A DNA stretch of 64,000 nucleotides. It comes from Holothuria scabra (Eukaryota; Echinodermata; Holothuroidea; Aspidochirotida; Holothuriidae). How positions within the stretch are numbered: the first letter of the stretch is position 1; each line of letters opens with the position of its first letter. The notes under the pieces are model-generated. The model was not told the origin of the DNA and did not search any database. It saw only the letters and a program-made list of their open reading frames with translations. This document shows positions 9,732 to 24,700 of the stretch, piece after piece. Both the position numbers and the translations under genes were made by a program. The DNA is taken from the NCBI GenBank assembly GCA_037179385.1, contig CM074193.1:2175931-2239930 (forward strand), read 5' to 3'.

Positions 9732-12700
9732 GTATTTTTACATCTTTCCCTTCAATGTAAAAATGATTCGAACCGCTTCCATCCTCTTAACAAATGGGCC
9801 TACCCTATCCTAACTGTATGAACTAAATGCGCGAAAGTCTTTTTGACAGGATGTCTGCGTTATTAACGTTAGCAGGGCTAGGAATAATCTTCGTCTTCTT
9901 CTTTTCGGAAGTGGTGACACAAATCCGTTTAATCGGACATTTTCTTACCACACATGCGTCGGAGGTGGCCCCCTAACAAAGCCACTGATAAGATTAACGA
10001 GGTCTTTGTGACCCTGGGTACTATCAATGAGATCAGCTAGCTGGGAAACTGCTCGGTTCAAATTTAGAATTTGCCTAGGGCCAAGAACCTTTCTTCTTCT
10101 CTTTCTTCTCTCAAAGGCAGCACAAGCACCAGACCAGGCTATCCCATGCTGTTGAACTAGGACTAAGGCAGTCGGATGAATAAACTAGCTACAACGATTT
10201 TGGTCAAGTGCTAATAGCTGGCTTTTAAGCTCTGTACGCTGAAGGGGCACAGTGAACCTGTTCTGGTTAAACATTCCAGGTAGCCCATGATCTAGGATGT
10301 AGGTTGGCGCATAGCATACTAGAAAATTTCTGGCCTTTACAAACCCGTCAGATGGCCAGAAACAGCCCATCCTGGTGTTCTAAGTTACATGATTACAGAC
10401 ATGAAAATGCAATGTTGAACTCTGAAAATTTGTGCATAAATGAATTCCCTCCCTCTGCATTTTCAAAAGGGGGCTCTTAAGATTTTTTGTAAGTTCAGAG
10501 GAATTTCCAATAGGTTCAAGAAAAATTCGCTTGATAGTATTATGAATGTATGCGTCTCCTACATTATTTAGCTCATACTGCAATCCGTATTTCTGTGGTT
10601 TACACCTGGACCCCATAGTAGTAGTGTTAGGGTTAAGGTTAAAGTTAGGGGTGTAATACACAATGTGTACTGTACTTACATGCATACTCATATGTATGCA
10701 TAGCCAAGGTAGAAGGTTAGGGTGGGCTATATGTAGGTATATGCACATACAAGTGGGAATATATACATCATTGTACGTTTAAATATGCATACGTATGTAT
10801 ATGGCTACTTATTTGTACAGTATGTGCAATTACTTGGCTCTAGGCATACCTATATACGTGTATGTCTCTATATAGTATGTAGTACTGTTAGAAAGTACTT
10901 ATATTATTTGAAAACACTCCACCGGCAACAGCGCTCGTAGCACAGTTGGCAAGCGCTTCGGTCTATATGCTGTACTATGTATGTCAAGGGTTTGAATCCA
11001 TGTTTAACCATTGCTTTTCCATCTTCCACAGCATTAACTATTCACTTCTTTCCACAGCAAATACCATACTGCTCTTCTCGAACTTTAAAAACTTTACTAC
11101 AGGGAAAAAAAACTAAAAAAAAATCGGTTTTTCTCTGGAAAAAAAATAAACCAGAAAAAGAAAATATTTCAACTCACATTCAATCAGATTGTTGAATAAG
11201 AAGACTGATATCTCACCCTGATTCCTTTGAAAGACATCCCTTCCAAGTAAATTTGTCACAAACATTAATGTGGAAATCATATAATGGATCTTGTACTAGC
11301 ATAGACTTCAAAATGCATGAAGTTGAAATAGTAACTTCATGCCAACTTTTGATAAAAATACAGAATACTTTCTATAATCAAAATATCAGCTAGTCTCCTT
11401 TCCCACTATAATCACTGTTCCTTTTTTTGAACCAAGTCAAATTGCAGCATTAGCACATGCATCCAAAACAACACAGAACTTGTTGGTAGTATTTACATTA
11501 AGCCACTGTGCATAGTGGTAAACAGACTCAGTATTGCATAAGGGCCTGTAATGAGAGAATCACTGCTTTCTCCCCTATAGAAAAAATAGTTAAATAACAT
11601 TGGAGGACAAATGGATGCAGTTACACATCCCCCAGGAACCTGAGGTATTTTCTGTGTGTATAACCTCTTACCAGGGAACTTCCAAACACTTGTATGATAT
11701 CTACCAAACAATTTTCTGTGCTAGTTGGCTCAAGGAATATTGAGAAGTCACAAAACTCAATCTGTTTAATAGGGGTATTCCTAGGTATTGAAACCCCCTT
11801 TTTCACTAGTTTTGTGAAGCAAAAATACTGTAGGTTTAGGTATTGTAATGATAATATTTTTATTATATCAATCATTTTAGGCCATCTATGCAAGATTTTG
11901 TGACATTAACAGAACAGGGTACTGTATACTGTACTCCAAGTGCACTATAGTACACACAGTGTGAAGCTGGGTTCCTGAGATGCTGTCATTCTTGGTTCAA
12001 GGCACTTTTACATTTTTCAGCTGTTGTGCTGGAAGGGATACCGTTTCACTTGAGCATTTCTCTTTTGTGGAGTGGGATTTTTTAAAATGAATGCTATTTT
12101 TGTTGATATGATAGTGTCAGAGAATGACCCCAAATCATTGTTACCAAGTCATGTCATGGGCTCTTTAACATCATGAGAACAGAACCTAGGACATATTCCT
12201 TTGAGTATACCAAGAGTTCTGTTGCCCTTATTGCAAATAGCCTGAATATGCTTATGCCAGTTGAGATTCCTTGTGATACAAACCCTAAGTATTTGACTGA
12301 TTCTACCTTAGTTTAATAGTTTTCACCATTCAAAGCATAACCCAAAAGAACACAGCTCCTTTTCCTTGTGAGAGTAATAATGTTATATTTGGAGGCTAAG
12401 ATTATTAATGTCATCCTGAAGCAAACAGCAATCATTAGTTTTTTCCATTACCCGGTAACAAACAAAGTCATCAGCAAAAAGCCTTACATTAGAAGTGACA
12501 GCATTTTAATATCATTTATATAGGCAAGAAAAAGAATACAGTAGGTCCTAGAACGGACTCCTGAGGAACACCAGACATAACATCATCTAGAGGGGTTTGA
12601 GTACCATTAACCACTGCAGCCTGCTTACAATCTGAGAGAAAATTGTCAACCCACCTGAGAACTTGTTTACTGAGTTATTTTCTTCTATTGAATCATGATA

Positions 12701-15700
12701 ACAAATCCAATAGACATTACTACCCCACACATCCGTCAAGCCCTTATAAAATTGATGAAATGCTTAAGGGGATCTTTGTGACACTCTGCACCATCAATCA
12801 AAGTGGTAGGCAATCTTTCAGAGAAGGCCCTATTTGGGAGTTAGAGAAACTAAACTAATGTAAATTTTAGTGTTTGCATCGGGTACCCAACTGACGTTTT
12901 TACTACCCGGGTAGAAAATTAGTACCCGGGTAGCGTTTTCCTGTAATTTCTTTTTGATCTTTGTAAAATTACATGGTTATTAAAGCTAACAAAATGCATT
13001 TACCCACATCTCATTCACAACTATGTTGAAATGAAGTTGCTTTTATTCGTTTCCGTAATGCACTTTTGTCAAATTGCACTTTTCCAGAAACAATTCAAAC
13101 ACCATGCACAAAGGTGTTGCAAGGTTTATGGTCAGGTACCCGAGCACCCGACGGGTAATGCGGTTCAGGTATCCAGGTACGAATTTCCTACCCAGTGCAA
13201 ACACTAGTAAATTTATACAATGAGACGGAGAGTAGAATAGAGGCCACATCCCTGAAAGAAGCAAATAAGAGCATGTGTTGGTAATGTACTTGCACATCTT
13301 TCTGCAAACTGCACATTGTTGTGGTGCATGATTGTTTGAAAAGCTCACCTTAAAATGTAGTAATTTATAGGATTTTTTTCTTTTTTGTTTTTTTTTAAGA
13401 AGTGATTGACTCAAGATTAAGCTACTTTATGAGTACTGGTACTTACTGCTGCCTACATTTCAAGATTCATTTTCTACACATTACTCAATCCAAAAAACAC
13501 CAAAATACAGCACAATTAGGAAGACCTGTTGTACAAAAAAATACAAAATATTTCTCTCAAGTTTCACTAATTTTTGATTCCTTGCCATACGCAGGCAAGA
13601 AATTTATGCCATGGTGCTGTCATGTGTGTGTATGTGTGTGTGTTTGTAACACTTGCTTGTAAACACGATAACTCAAGGTAGGAATGTCCGAAAGTTTTCA
13701 TATTTGGTATATAGATTTTTCATGTTGAGAGGAAGAACCCTATGGTTATTGGTAGAGGTCAAAGGTCATTTGAGGCCACCAGCGGTAAAATTGCGGAAAC
13801 ACTGAAAATGGCTTGTAAACACGATATCTTCAGATAGGAGTGACTGATACTCTTCATGTTTGGTTCATAGATTTGCAATGTTGAGAGAAAGAACCCTATT
13901 GTTTTTGGTAGAGGTCAAAGGTCATTTGAGGTCACTAGTAGTAAAATTGCGAAAACGCTGAAAATGGCTTGTAAACACAGTATCTTCATATAGGAGTGAC
14001 TGATACTCTTCATGTTTGGTTCATAGATTTGCAATGTTGAGAGAAAGAACCCTATTGTTTTTGGTAGAGGTCAAAGGTCATTTGAGGTCACCAGTGGTAA
14101 AATTGCAAAAATTCTGTGCCTAAAATGTAAAGAAAAATCTATCAAACATTGTCAATTTTAAAGAAGGTAAGGTATTTGATGGCAAGGAATCATTAAGCCT
14201 TTTGGCTTTCTGGTTAATTGGATGTATTAATGGTTGTGTAGTTTGTTAAGTAATGGACTCATGATTAGCTCAGTAAATACACAGTCCTATCTTTGCTTAG
14301 CATAGTACAGTATGCAGGCAACTTGAGCACATCATCACAAATACAGTGATATTATGGCCCACTCTAGACCTTGAACAGGACTCATTCATATCAGTTGATA
14401 CATGCTATTTTATGTCCACTTCTTTACTCTGCACAATTGTCTTTGGCCACACAAAGTTGGAAAATTTCTATCAATATGACCTTTTTGTATCCCTTTTGTT
14501 GTACTCTAATCTTTCCTGTACACCTTGTCAAGTGACATCATCATGTTTATTAGCATGTCAATGCAGTAAGAGTGCACACCAAACTCCTGTAATATACTTG
14601 TGTTAAAGGCATATTTTCATCATCCCAAACAGTTCCAATTCTCCCAACCTACTTACTTCTAGCCCCTCCCACATTTATCTAAAACTCATCTTTATCCAGA
14701 CACAATCCTAGTTTATTGCTTCATGGCTTGTCCCAGTGGCCATACAAGTTCATAATATGTAATCAAGACACTCTCAGTGCCAATGCTGTGTAATTTAGCT
14801 ATGATGCATTGTTTGAGTGCAATGCCAATCAAAGAGCTGTACCAATTGAGAGTTTTGATATATGTATACTGAAACTATAGTTTGGGGTGACGAATAACTG
14901 CCTTTAAAGTCAACTATCACCTGCAAATTTTGTGTGGTCTTCTTATTCCTGTCCATTTGTAGTTAATGACAGTTCATGAAAGCTACACGTACAGTAGGTA
15001 CAACAACAAAGATCTTAAATGGCAAGTTTTAGTAATTATAGATGAATTTTTGAAGCTGCACGAGGAATTCTAGGTTGTATTCAGCCTTTAAACTGTAGCA
15101 TTGCTTTTCATTTGAGCAGTCAACATGCTAAATGACCAAAGACTATGTATGGAGTAGGCCTACTGTATTTCCTATCACACAGTCCTGTTCAAAGACTACA
15201 CCTACTGTAGTAAAAACCTCCTTTAAAGTGATAGACAGCACAGATTAGTCATGGTAGATATTGTGAAACTCAATTATCTTTCCTTATGAATGACCTTACT
15301 CAAATTTTAGATCACCAAAGGCAGGGTGATTGGCTTCTTTTTTTTTTAAAAAAAAAAAAGAAAAAACAAAATGAATTTTAATCATTTTTATTGGGTTATA
15401 TTGATTCTTTTAAATCTCTAAAATGTGTAATGTCACTAAAATTTTCTATGTTAGTATAAAAACTGCAAAGATGAACTTTTGCTTCTCCAAGCTAAATCCA
15501 ATATCTACAGTACTTCACAGAGTAAGAATTTCATGAGCATACTGTGTTTGCATCACCCCAAAATGAGCAACTTAAACCACTCAAAGGCAATTACTAAAAT
15601 ACTTGACATTTACTACTAGAGGGATAGTGCTGGTGTGGAGGTTGGTCAGTTTTACCCATACAATATTTACAGTTCTGAAGGTCCCACTGTCCTGAACCAA

Positions 15701-18700
15701 CTTTATTGGTTCATGATCACTGTCAATTGTTTCTTTTGTTTTGTTTTTGTCAATCAAAGGTGCCTCACTTTCTACTGTACTATAAAATTGACTGTTTATT
15801 TTTGTTGGAGTCAATACTAATGCATCAGAAACGTGTGCTGTTTGTTAAATTAGTTCAGTTAGTTGACTTCAATGACTAAACAAAGCCATCTCTTATTTTA
15901 TAATCAGCATGATAAAATTCCAAAAATGCTGGCTGTGTGCAACTGATTTGTATTTAGAGTTAGACTTTGGCATTGGATGTACAGTATAGTAGTTCCACTG
16001 CTTAATGTTAAAACACAGCCAAATAGGAATGAGGATATAACAAATGCATTGATTCAATTGGGATAAACCTGACTTGCACCAGAGTAAAGTTAGACTTTTG
16101 ACTCCTTCGACAGCAGAGTACCCCTGGTGATGGTGTACAATACAGTTGCACAGTAGGGTACTATACTTGTAATGATCGGTAAAATTTCATTAGCTGCACT
16201 TAGCCACTGTGAAGAAGTAATGTACAGTACATGTAATACATTAATTTTCTTTTTGCAGGCTGAACTCAGAGCGAGTGTTTTCCTGGCACTGGAGGAACAA
16301 AATACTAGAGAGAAGAAAACGCCATTTGTAAATCAAGATTTGAAGACATTTCTTCAATCCAAAGATGGTAAGCACAGTACTCTTGAAATATCTACCTCTG
16401 TATTGTTTGCTGTACTGAAGGTTGTTCTTGTTTGGCGTACTGTGTTAGTACAAAATATAATGAATGCCAAAATGCTTTAAGATAGTGGTGTATAAAAAGT
16501 GCAAGTGAAATATCATCCTGAAGTCATGGTACTCTGCAGCTTCAGTGAGGCCTCTGGCCATCTTTTTATGGACATCTCAGGTGTCTCATCTTTGGAAAAT
16601 ATATCAGTCCATTTCAGGAACATGTGTAATGGAGATATCAAGAATTGATGTCCCTACAAATGTAACGTATGAAGTGCCAGGTTTTACTTTTAATGGTTAA
16701 GTTGATGTATACAATTTTATATGCAATATAAAACATTATGTGCAGGAATAAGAAACAATGACAATTTTGGTTGGTCAAGACCAACAAAGTCAATACTATA
16801 AGGCTAGGTTGTTTTATATAACTTCCTTTGGAAAATTTGGCAAAGCAATTAATGCTGATGACGTTTGGAAAATGTTGACCAGTGGAAATATCCTTTAGTA
16901 CAAACTAAGTAATTCAATCCATCAAATATCCTTCTCAGATAGATCAAATTTGTAATGTGTGCTTCGGTATGTCACCAGCTTTACCCTTAAATCTGGGGGA
17001 CCTAAAGCTAACCTGTCTTTTTTTTTAAGAAAAACCTACATATTGAGTATTCATTTTACCATTACATAGCCATCTTGGTGGAGTAAACTAAGTCACTGCT
17101 TGGTTGTAAGGTTGATGTTTTGGTTGGTTATGTTCACTCTCTTTGAAATTTAGTGTAGCATCTGGCCTATTTAGGCAAAGTCAATATAAATGCCATTGGA
17201 CCCACACTTTATGGAAATAAATACCATGAAAACCTTTTTTCTTCTTATTGATTTGGAATAATAAAATTGATGCCAATATGAAGTATTACTCACAAAAAGA
17301 GTCCTTTCCATGTAACTGGGTGATTTGTGTTTGTACAGGTAAATGTGTCAAAATGAAATTTTACTTTGCGACCTTTCTATTTTATTCTTGCAGGTCTTAC
17401 AATTGCCAGTTTGGTTCTAGAATTTTTGAATTTCTTCAATCTTGACTTTACAGCAGCTGTGTTCAACCCAGAGGCTAATTTGGTAATTATATGGAGACAG
17501 GGGAACACTTAAAGTTTTAAAATTCTTGATCAAACTGTGTAAATGGTGTACTTTAATGAATATTCATGTATGATTACAGCAAACAAAAATCATCTATTTT
17601 CAAGAAAAATGGACACGTCTGACCATGATGAAATGAGGATAAACAAAGTCAATGGAATTCAGTGTGTGATTTTGTCCCACTTTAGAGTAGCACATGAAAT
17701 GAAAAAAATCTCATTTCCTTTCTGTGTATGTATGCCTTTGGGTCACAGAACTATATCATACATGAAGCTTCATTCTGGAAATGAATATTCGTCATCACAA
17801 CCAACTAACCATAATCAAGAGCCAGTTTCAATTGGGCTCATGAATACAGCAGAATCAGCTGATTTGTGTCATTTTTCAGAGTATGTACTTTTAGAGAGAA
17901 TGGTATGTTTGACATGAGCCATGAAGGTAACTATAAACCCAGCCATCACGAGTTGTATTTAAATGATCCACTGTAGATTTTAATAATAACTTCTGTACAT
18001 CGAACAAAGATTTTCCAGGTTTCAAATGTAATTGAAGCAGCAAAAGGTTTGTTCATGAAAGGACTTGAGAAAGAGTAAATGTAGAATGGAAAGGTTGACA
18101 AAGTAATGATCCAGTCATTGCTCTCATTTTTATTTTGCTCAATTACTCCAGTAAAAAAAAATTGGTTATTTTTCAAAATCTATACCTTTGGCTTAAAAAT
18201 GTTAAAAAAAATATTTGACACTGCAGTTGTATGAAAATTATTGAGAACAATTAATTTGCAGTAAGAAGAATATTGACAAATTTCAAGTGATCAATTATTT
18301 CTCTCATTAGGCCTCTCTGTACAAATCAAGACAAAAATTGCAAAACTATCTTTTCTTGGTACAGTACTGCTACTGTAGCAGTATAGTTGTGAAATAATAA
18401 TGAAGCCTAGAAAATTAGGGAATTTGGATATTTAATCCTTTTAAAACTTCTATTAAAACTAAAGTTTGTGGTTAGTGATGACAGGTCTTTGCTCATCTAT
18501 ATGCATAATTCAGGGTTGGAATTAATCGAAGGCTACAAAGGCCACGGCCATTGTATTTTTTGCAATGATCTTGTTGCTCTTTAAAATTTAATGACCTTCA
18601 AGGTCATTTGGCCTCTGTGCCCTCTGCGTACCTGTTAGATTAAATTGTGGTCAGTGCAAAATCACTTGTTTAGCTTTGGTGCCCTATCAGTTCATATGAC

Positions 18701-21700
18701 GTTCCCCTAAATTTGAAGGGGAAATGGCCTTGCCCTGCTGGAACCTTAATTCATTTCAGCTCTGATAAATGGTGTAGTTATGTAGGATTTGATGCACATT
18801 TGATACATCCTTTATTCACAGTATGTATTATTTAGGTTAAGAAGTTTATAACAAATCATGTAGATATTTTACCATCATGCAACATTTTTTAGGGCGAAAA
18901 ATGTGAGGGGAGGGAAGAATTAAAGAAGCGATTAAATTTGGAGTCAACACAGGAGAAACCGTTGCTTTATGATTTGTTGGAGAAGTCTAAAGGTAGCTCA
19001 CAGCAATCGCTTAAGCCAATGATTGGAAATACAGAGGTAAGAACTCACTAAGACAATTTTAAATTTTTCATTTTAAATTTACTTTCAATAGCTTGGAAAG
19101 TGATATAATATGCACATATCAAAGCTGTAACTGACTGTTGATGCATTATCTAGGGTTTTAATTCCCAAATACTGAGGTTAAAACTGATGTGTCCTATGCC
19201 CATGTAGGGGATCATCCAGCCTTGCAAAATTGCCTTCATAAGCTGCAGTCATTACTGTATGTATGGTTCAGCATTGTGGAAGAGGCAGCAATTTATAGAT
19301 GTTATGAATTTTAAGATGGTTACAAACTTTGAACTGGTGTGATTCATCAGTTCTGTGTGGCATTTATGTTCTTTGTCTTTCATGAAACTTTGTTCACTTT
19401 CCTGCAGATATTTCTGCATATGTCCTTTGGATGGGTTTTGATTCACAAAATTTGGGTACAGTAGCTTGAAAGAGGTGTGGGAATCAAAAGTCTTGAGAGC
19501 TGTATTTAAGTGCTGTAAGATTTTCATTCTTTCAGAGGATCACAAAAAATTTTTGGCATTGTTAATGTTTCATGTTGTGCATATTACTTCTTTGACACTG
19601 CTTTGCAACCTTTATCACTCTACAGTATTAAATAATAGAAAAGTGAAATATAAAGAAACTATACCCCCCCCTTTGTGCCCTCATCTCTAGAGTAGGTCTG
19701 GTGTCACTGAAAAAACCACTCTAGGAGTATGAAGAACCTTTGGTGATTCATCACCTATTGAATGACTTGCTCATCTTATAGTTAAGTATTGCAGAGTGCA
19801 TTAGCAACACCTTAGAACTAATACAATTGAATATGTAAAAGGCTTCCTTAAAAGAATGCCTTAAACTGATATAAGAATTGAATACTGTTATAATTATATT
19901 AATGTTATGTAATTCAGTAGAAGTTACATGTGTAAAATAGTGGTTAAATCATCTTGAAGATTTCAAAACAAACCTTTTGTATTTGTGGGTTTTGAAAAAA
20001 AATATAACAGATGCAACACAATCAGGCAAGCAAGGAGTGAAAGGTTATCTAGAAATATTTGTGTTGTGATAATTTTTTCAAGTGATGAGTTTCTTTTGAT
20101 GGGACAACAAATTTTTGCTATATTTGACCTTAGAGATACCAGTCCTTTAGTATTATTCAATGCTGTTTATATAAAATTAACCTGATCAAATGAACTAGAA
20201 TTCTTGGTGGGTTTTTTTTTTGTTCCTGTTTCTGTGATGTAGTAGTGTAATTTAGTTATGAACAAACTATCCTATTTGGACTGTTTCTGTCCTACATCTT
20301 CTCTCTTTGATTTAACATTTTCTTTTCTCCACTCTTTTTTTCTTTCTCTCTTTATTCTTCCAATGAAAAGCAGAATAATTACTTAATTCCAGAGGTAAAA
20401 TCTGAATAGCTTTTGTTTTATTTTATCATGTTACTGTATAGCATGTCTCACTCCAATTCATTTACCAATTTTTTGTCGTAAAAGTCATTGGGGAAAAACT
20501 ATTAAGCAGCCATGCTTATTCTGTGACCTGTTGTGCAACAAAGCAGATTTTCACGTCACATGTGGAGCTTGCAGCAAAACTATGCATATACTCATAAATA
20601 AATTTAGCAATGTATATAAGAGAGGTTTGGGACATGTAAAAGTAAAATGGGTCTTAAAATGCACATAAACTTAAAAAAAGTTGAAATGCATTTTTCAGAA
20701 CTTCAAAAAAACCATTAACATTAAACATAATGAGAAAGCCATGAAAAGCAAAGAAAATCTTGAGGGCAATGGAAAAGCTTGGGAAAGGCTTAAATGTCAT
20801 GTAGGTTTACTTGGAATTCCCAGAAAAGTATGAGAGAGAGGGGTGTTTCCATGAAAACTGTGTTTGATAATGAAATAATTGATAAATTAAGTGATGGCTT
20901 TCTTACATTCTTACTGAAATTAGTACTGTTTGCTGTGTTTTTTAAGGTTTTGTATGATAAAGAGATCAATGACAAATGGATGAATTTTACACTCGGATAG
21001 TACATTTTTTGTCCAAGCGCTGAGCACCTTCTGCAGATTTTGTCTGGGTACAGCCCCTTAATAAACAGCCGGTGGGGAACACTGCCTACGTTAAAGGGTA
21101 ACAATTTATAGACCTTTCTACAGGTGTATATTAAAGAGAATGATACTACTTTCTGACAAATTGTGAGGAAAGAATTATCCCATATATAAGCTCACTCAAT
21201 TTCCCATTGCTCTTTTTCCTAAAAGTGGTGCATAAATACATTTTATAAAAACTATGGGAATTGATCTAGCCAAATATGAAGATATTTAATGTAGAATCTC
21301 ATCTAACTTCCTGCTGTTTGAGAAAATCCATCATTGTGTCTGAATCTAGTGCAAACACTTTTCATGCTACAATCCTCGACAAAATGATGGGACAAAACAA
21401 GCAAAACAAGTAATGAACGGAACACTATCCCCCCACTTCCCCATTCAGTGTTGTGACAGCCCAAGGCATCCTGAAACTTCAACATTGATACGGGGAGCGG
21501 GGTTTGTCCCATGTATTTTTGTCGAGGATTGTAGTCAAAAACATTGCATGCTGTTCAAAAGTTCAGCATAGAAAACACATTGCACAGTTGGAGGGTACTG
21601 ACATGTACTCTTGTACAATGTGTCTTTTGATATTCAGACATGATTCTGCAATTTACTTAAACAGTGGGACTTATTACTCCAAAATCCAAAATCCAAATTG

Positions 21701-24700
21701 ATGCTGCCCTTGGCCAAAGAAAAAGGTGGTTTTGATATGAGGGGGAAAAGCTTGCTTTCATGCCCCCATATGTGCAGTGTAGACAGTTTTAAAGGCTCAT
21801 TGTCCTTTTTTTCTTGCAATTTGAACATTGCTGCAAAGGTATTCTTTTGGTAGGCAAGAAACAAAGATACTGTTTTTCTTTAATTTGGGGGAAATAAAAA
21901 GGAGAATTTTTAGAGGGCCTTCTTCTAGAAAGGGAATTTTCCTCCCCCCCCCCTTCCCCCTTGGATAAAACCTGGTATTGCAAATGTAACAAACAACATG
22001 TGGCCACTAACAGCATGCATACTCTGCCTCTAATGTTATATGTGGTACTGTCCCTTGCAAAAATGAAACATGTTTGTTTGTGTGTGTGAAACATGAACTG
22101 AATGTTACATTATTCATTAATGAATATGCTGCTACAGTATGTTGTTATAAAGTGTCATCCCAAGTAACCTTTAATATCCTACAACATGTAAGTTCCAGTG
22201 AGTATGCATGAATCCTCCAATGTCCCCCCATTATTTCTCATACCCTACTCCACTACTGTATAAAAAGATCTAAGATAAAAAGATCAAAGCAGTTAAGTAG
22301 ATCAATTGGAAAATTCAGCACTTTCAGCCAAGGTCACAAGGTCAAAATGTACCATGACAACTGTTCCACTTGTGTGAGCATACCAGGCAAAGTGTATGTA
22401 TTTCTGCACTTTCTTTGAATGCATTGGTAACAGTGTGCAAATTTTCAAGAGATGTTGCATAAGTGCACAATGCTGCAAAAGTTACACCTTAACCTTTGAC
22501 CCATTCCTAAGATGCATTGCATTGAACATTTCCTTAGTTGTCTTTTATTGTCCACCTTTTATGCTGAAAGATTTTACTGTTGTCCCTTAAACATTTTTGT
22601 ACCAGTTCAAAGTGAAGCATGTTCATTATGTACATTATGTGTAAGACTTGTCTGTTTGGTATGTTTGTTGTTTGCCACCTACATTTGCTTTTGTATAAGG
22701 CTTGTTGCATACATATAATACTTTAGTAGCAATATGTCGTTGTGCTTTGATATACACTACTCTTCAATTTAATCCAAATCAAAACAATTCAAGAAACTAC
22801 ACCATTTCACTCCTCTGCTAAACTCAGATGAACATCGATTTTGCATGAGGGTTTTAAGTTGTAAACAAAACTGTATGTTTCGAACATTATTTGTTTATTA
22901 AGAGTTGGCACTGAAAAAAATGATATTACATTTAGATATCCCTGCCTGAACCTCCACCTCCACCCCCTAAAAGTAAAAGTACTCTTCCTTGCTTGCATTG
23001 TAAAAGCAAAGCTTGTGCTGATGTCAGTTCCTGATTCTTTCTTCCCTATCTTTAATGCTTTTAACACATTTCTAAGTATCGTACAGTAGCATGGCAGTCT
23101 GCAGGTATGACAGCATATTTGTTTAGGAAATGAATCCCTGTTTTAAAAGCTGTGATAGATACTTTTAAAACTAATTAGCCTGCAGTTCCACATGCAAGGA
23201 ATCACCTTTCTATTTGTAAAAGAATCAAAATGGAGTGTCTATAGCTGTGTGTAAAAAGTTATACCCATTGGATTTATAGCATAAATAGGCATGTATTGCA
23301 CATTTTGTTTCTCAAAGTAACTTGATAAAACTCTATGTCGTTTGATTTCTGTCAGACCTTTCCCACTGTAATATCTACTCTGTATAAAAATTTCAATATT
23401 GCTTTCAGCCACACCCTTTCATCAATTGTTTTAAAAGTGAAACTTCATTTGACTTTGTCATCCCTGTTGTACAGTATATTATTCTTTGAGGTAAAGACGT
23501 AACATTTCAGCTCGTTTCATTACATCCACATTCATGCCTTTATACTATTCTGTATTTCTTGGAATAAGTTCATAAACATTCAGGCAAAACTGCTTTCTGT
23601 TTTGAATATTTCTACATGAGCAGATAGCATGATGTATGTTTCGAATTGAAAGGCAGGACAGGTTTCTAGCTTCCTGAGACCAAACAAATTTATACTGTAT
23701 GTATAGATCTTTTCTGCCAAGATATGGCTGTCCCTGTCTGTGATGCTCTCCACAAGCAATTTAGTAGGGAAAACAATCCATTCCAATCCAACCTGGAAAA
23801 AAGGTTGTGGGCACAAGATTAATCCATGATTTTATAGATTGAGGTGTGAAACCCTTTCTAACTTACAGTAACTAAGGTACGAGTGCCAGATAGTGGCAGG
23901 CACTTTAGTGTTACATCAGACCTTGAATTTTGAGACATACCAGTGCACACCATCACTCACCTCAAATCACTATGAGGAGTGTGGTTTTTTGCACATCTAG
24001 ATGAAGAATGGGAGTTCATATACATCTATTTAAATTTAATAAAACAGCACACCTACCACACTTGTAAACTTGTGATGGAGTGTAATTTGTAGCACACCTG
24101 GAAAATCTAAAACTGACATTCATGCAGAAAGGATAATGTTGACATGCTTTACACATATTTCAGAATGTTCTTTAATTCCCAAAGAGAATAAATCATCTCA
24201 CACTATCAGATTGTCCATCCTTGATCAAATGTAGACAAATTTTTGTATAATTATTTAAACTTAAACCCTTTCATCCTATTATAGAATCTGTCTAAAACCC
24301 AAATAGAGGATGCCAGAAAGAAGTTTGAATTTTATGATAAGGTAAGATGGTCATAGTTCTTGAGTTTGAGGAAGCTCAAGGGATCACCAGCAGGGTGGGA
24401 GGTACATCATGTATGTAGGCTACCTCAAACAGAGGTGGACAGACAACTGAAGGTAGATGAATAGACTGAATAGTCTGATGTGAATAGGATTAGATGTCTA
24501 TTCACTTCAGTTTGAAGCTGGCTAACATCAAGTATGTACCAGCTGGACTTCCTTAAGTTTGATAATTTCCAGATAGTGATTGATGTAGCATTGGTACCTT
24601 CTAAGTGTCATGATTGTGAAGGCTTTTAGGTGGAAAATTTCTCCTCACAAAATTCAATAATTTGTTCTAGATTATTGTTGATAAAATATTAAAATCAGCT

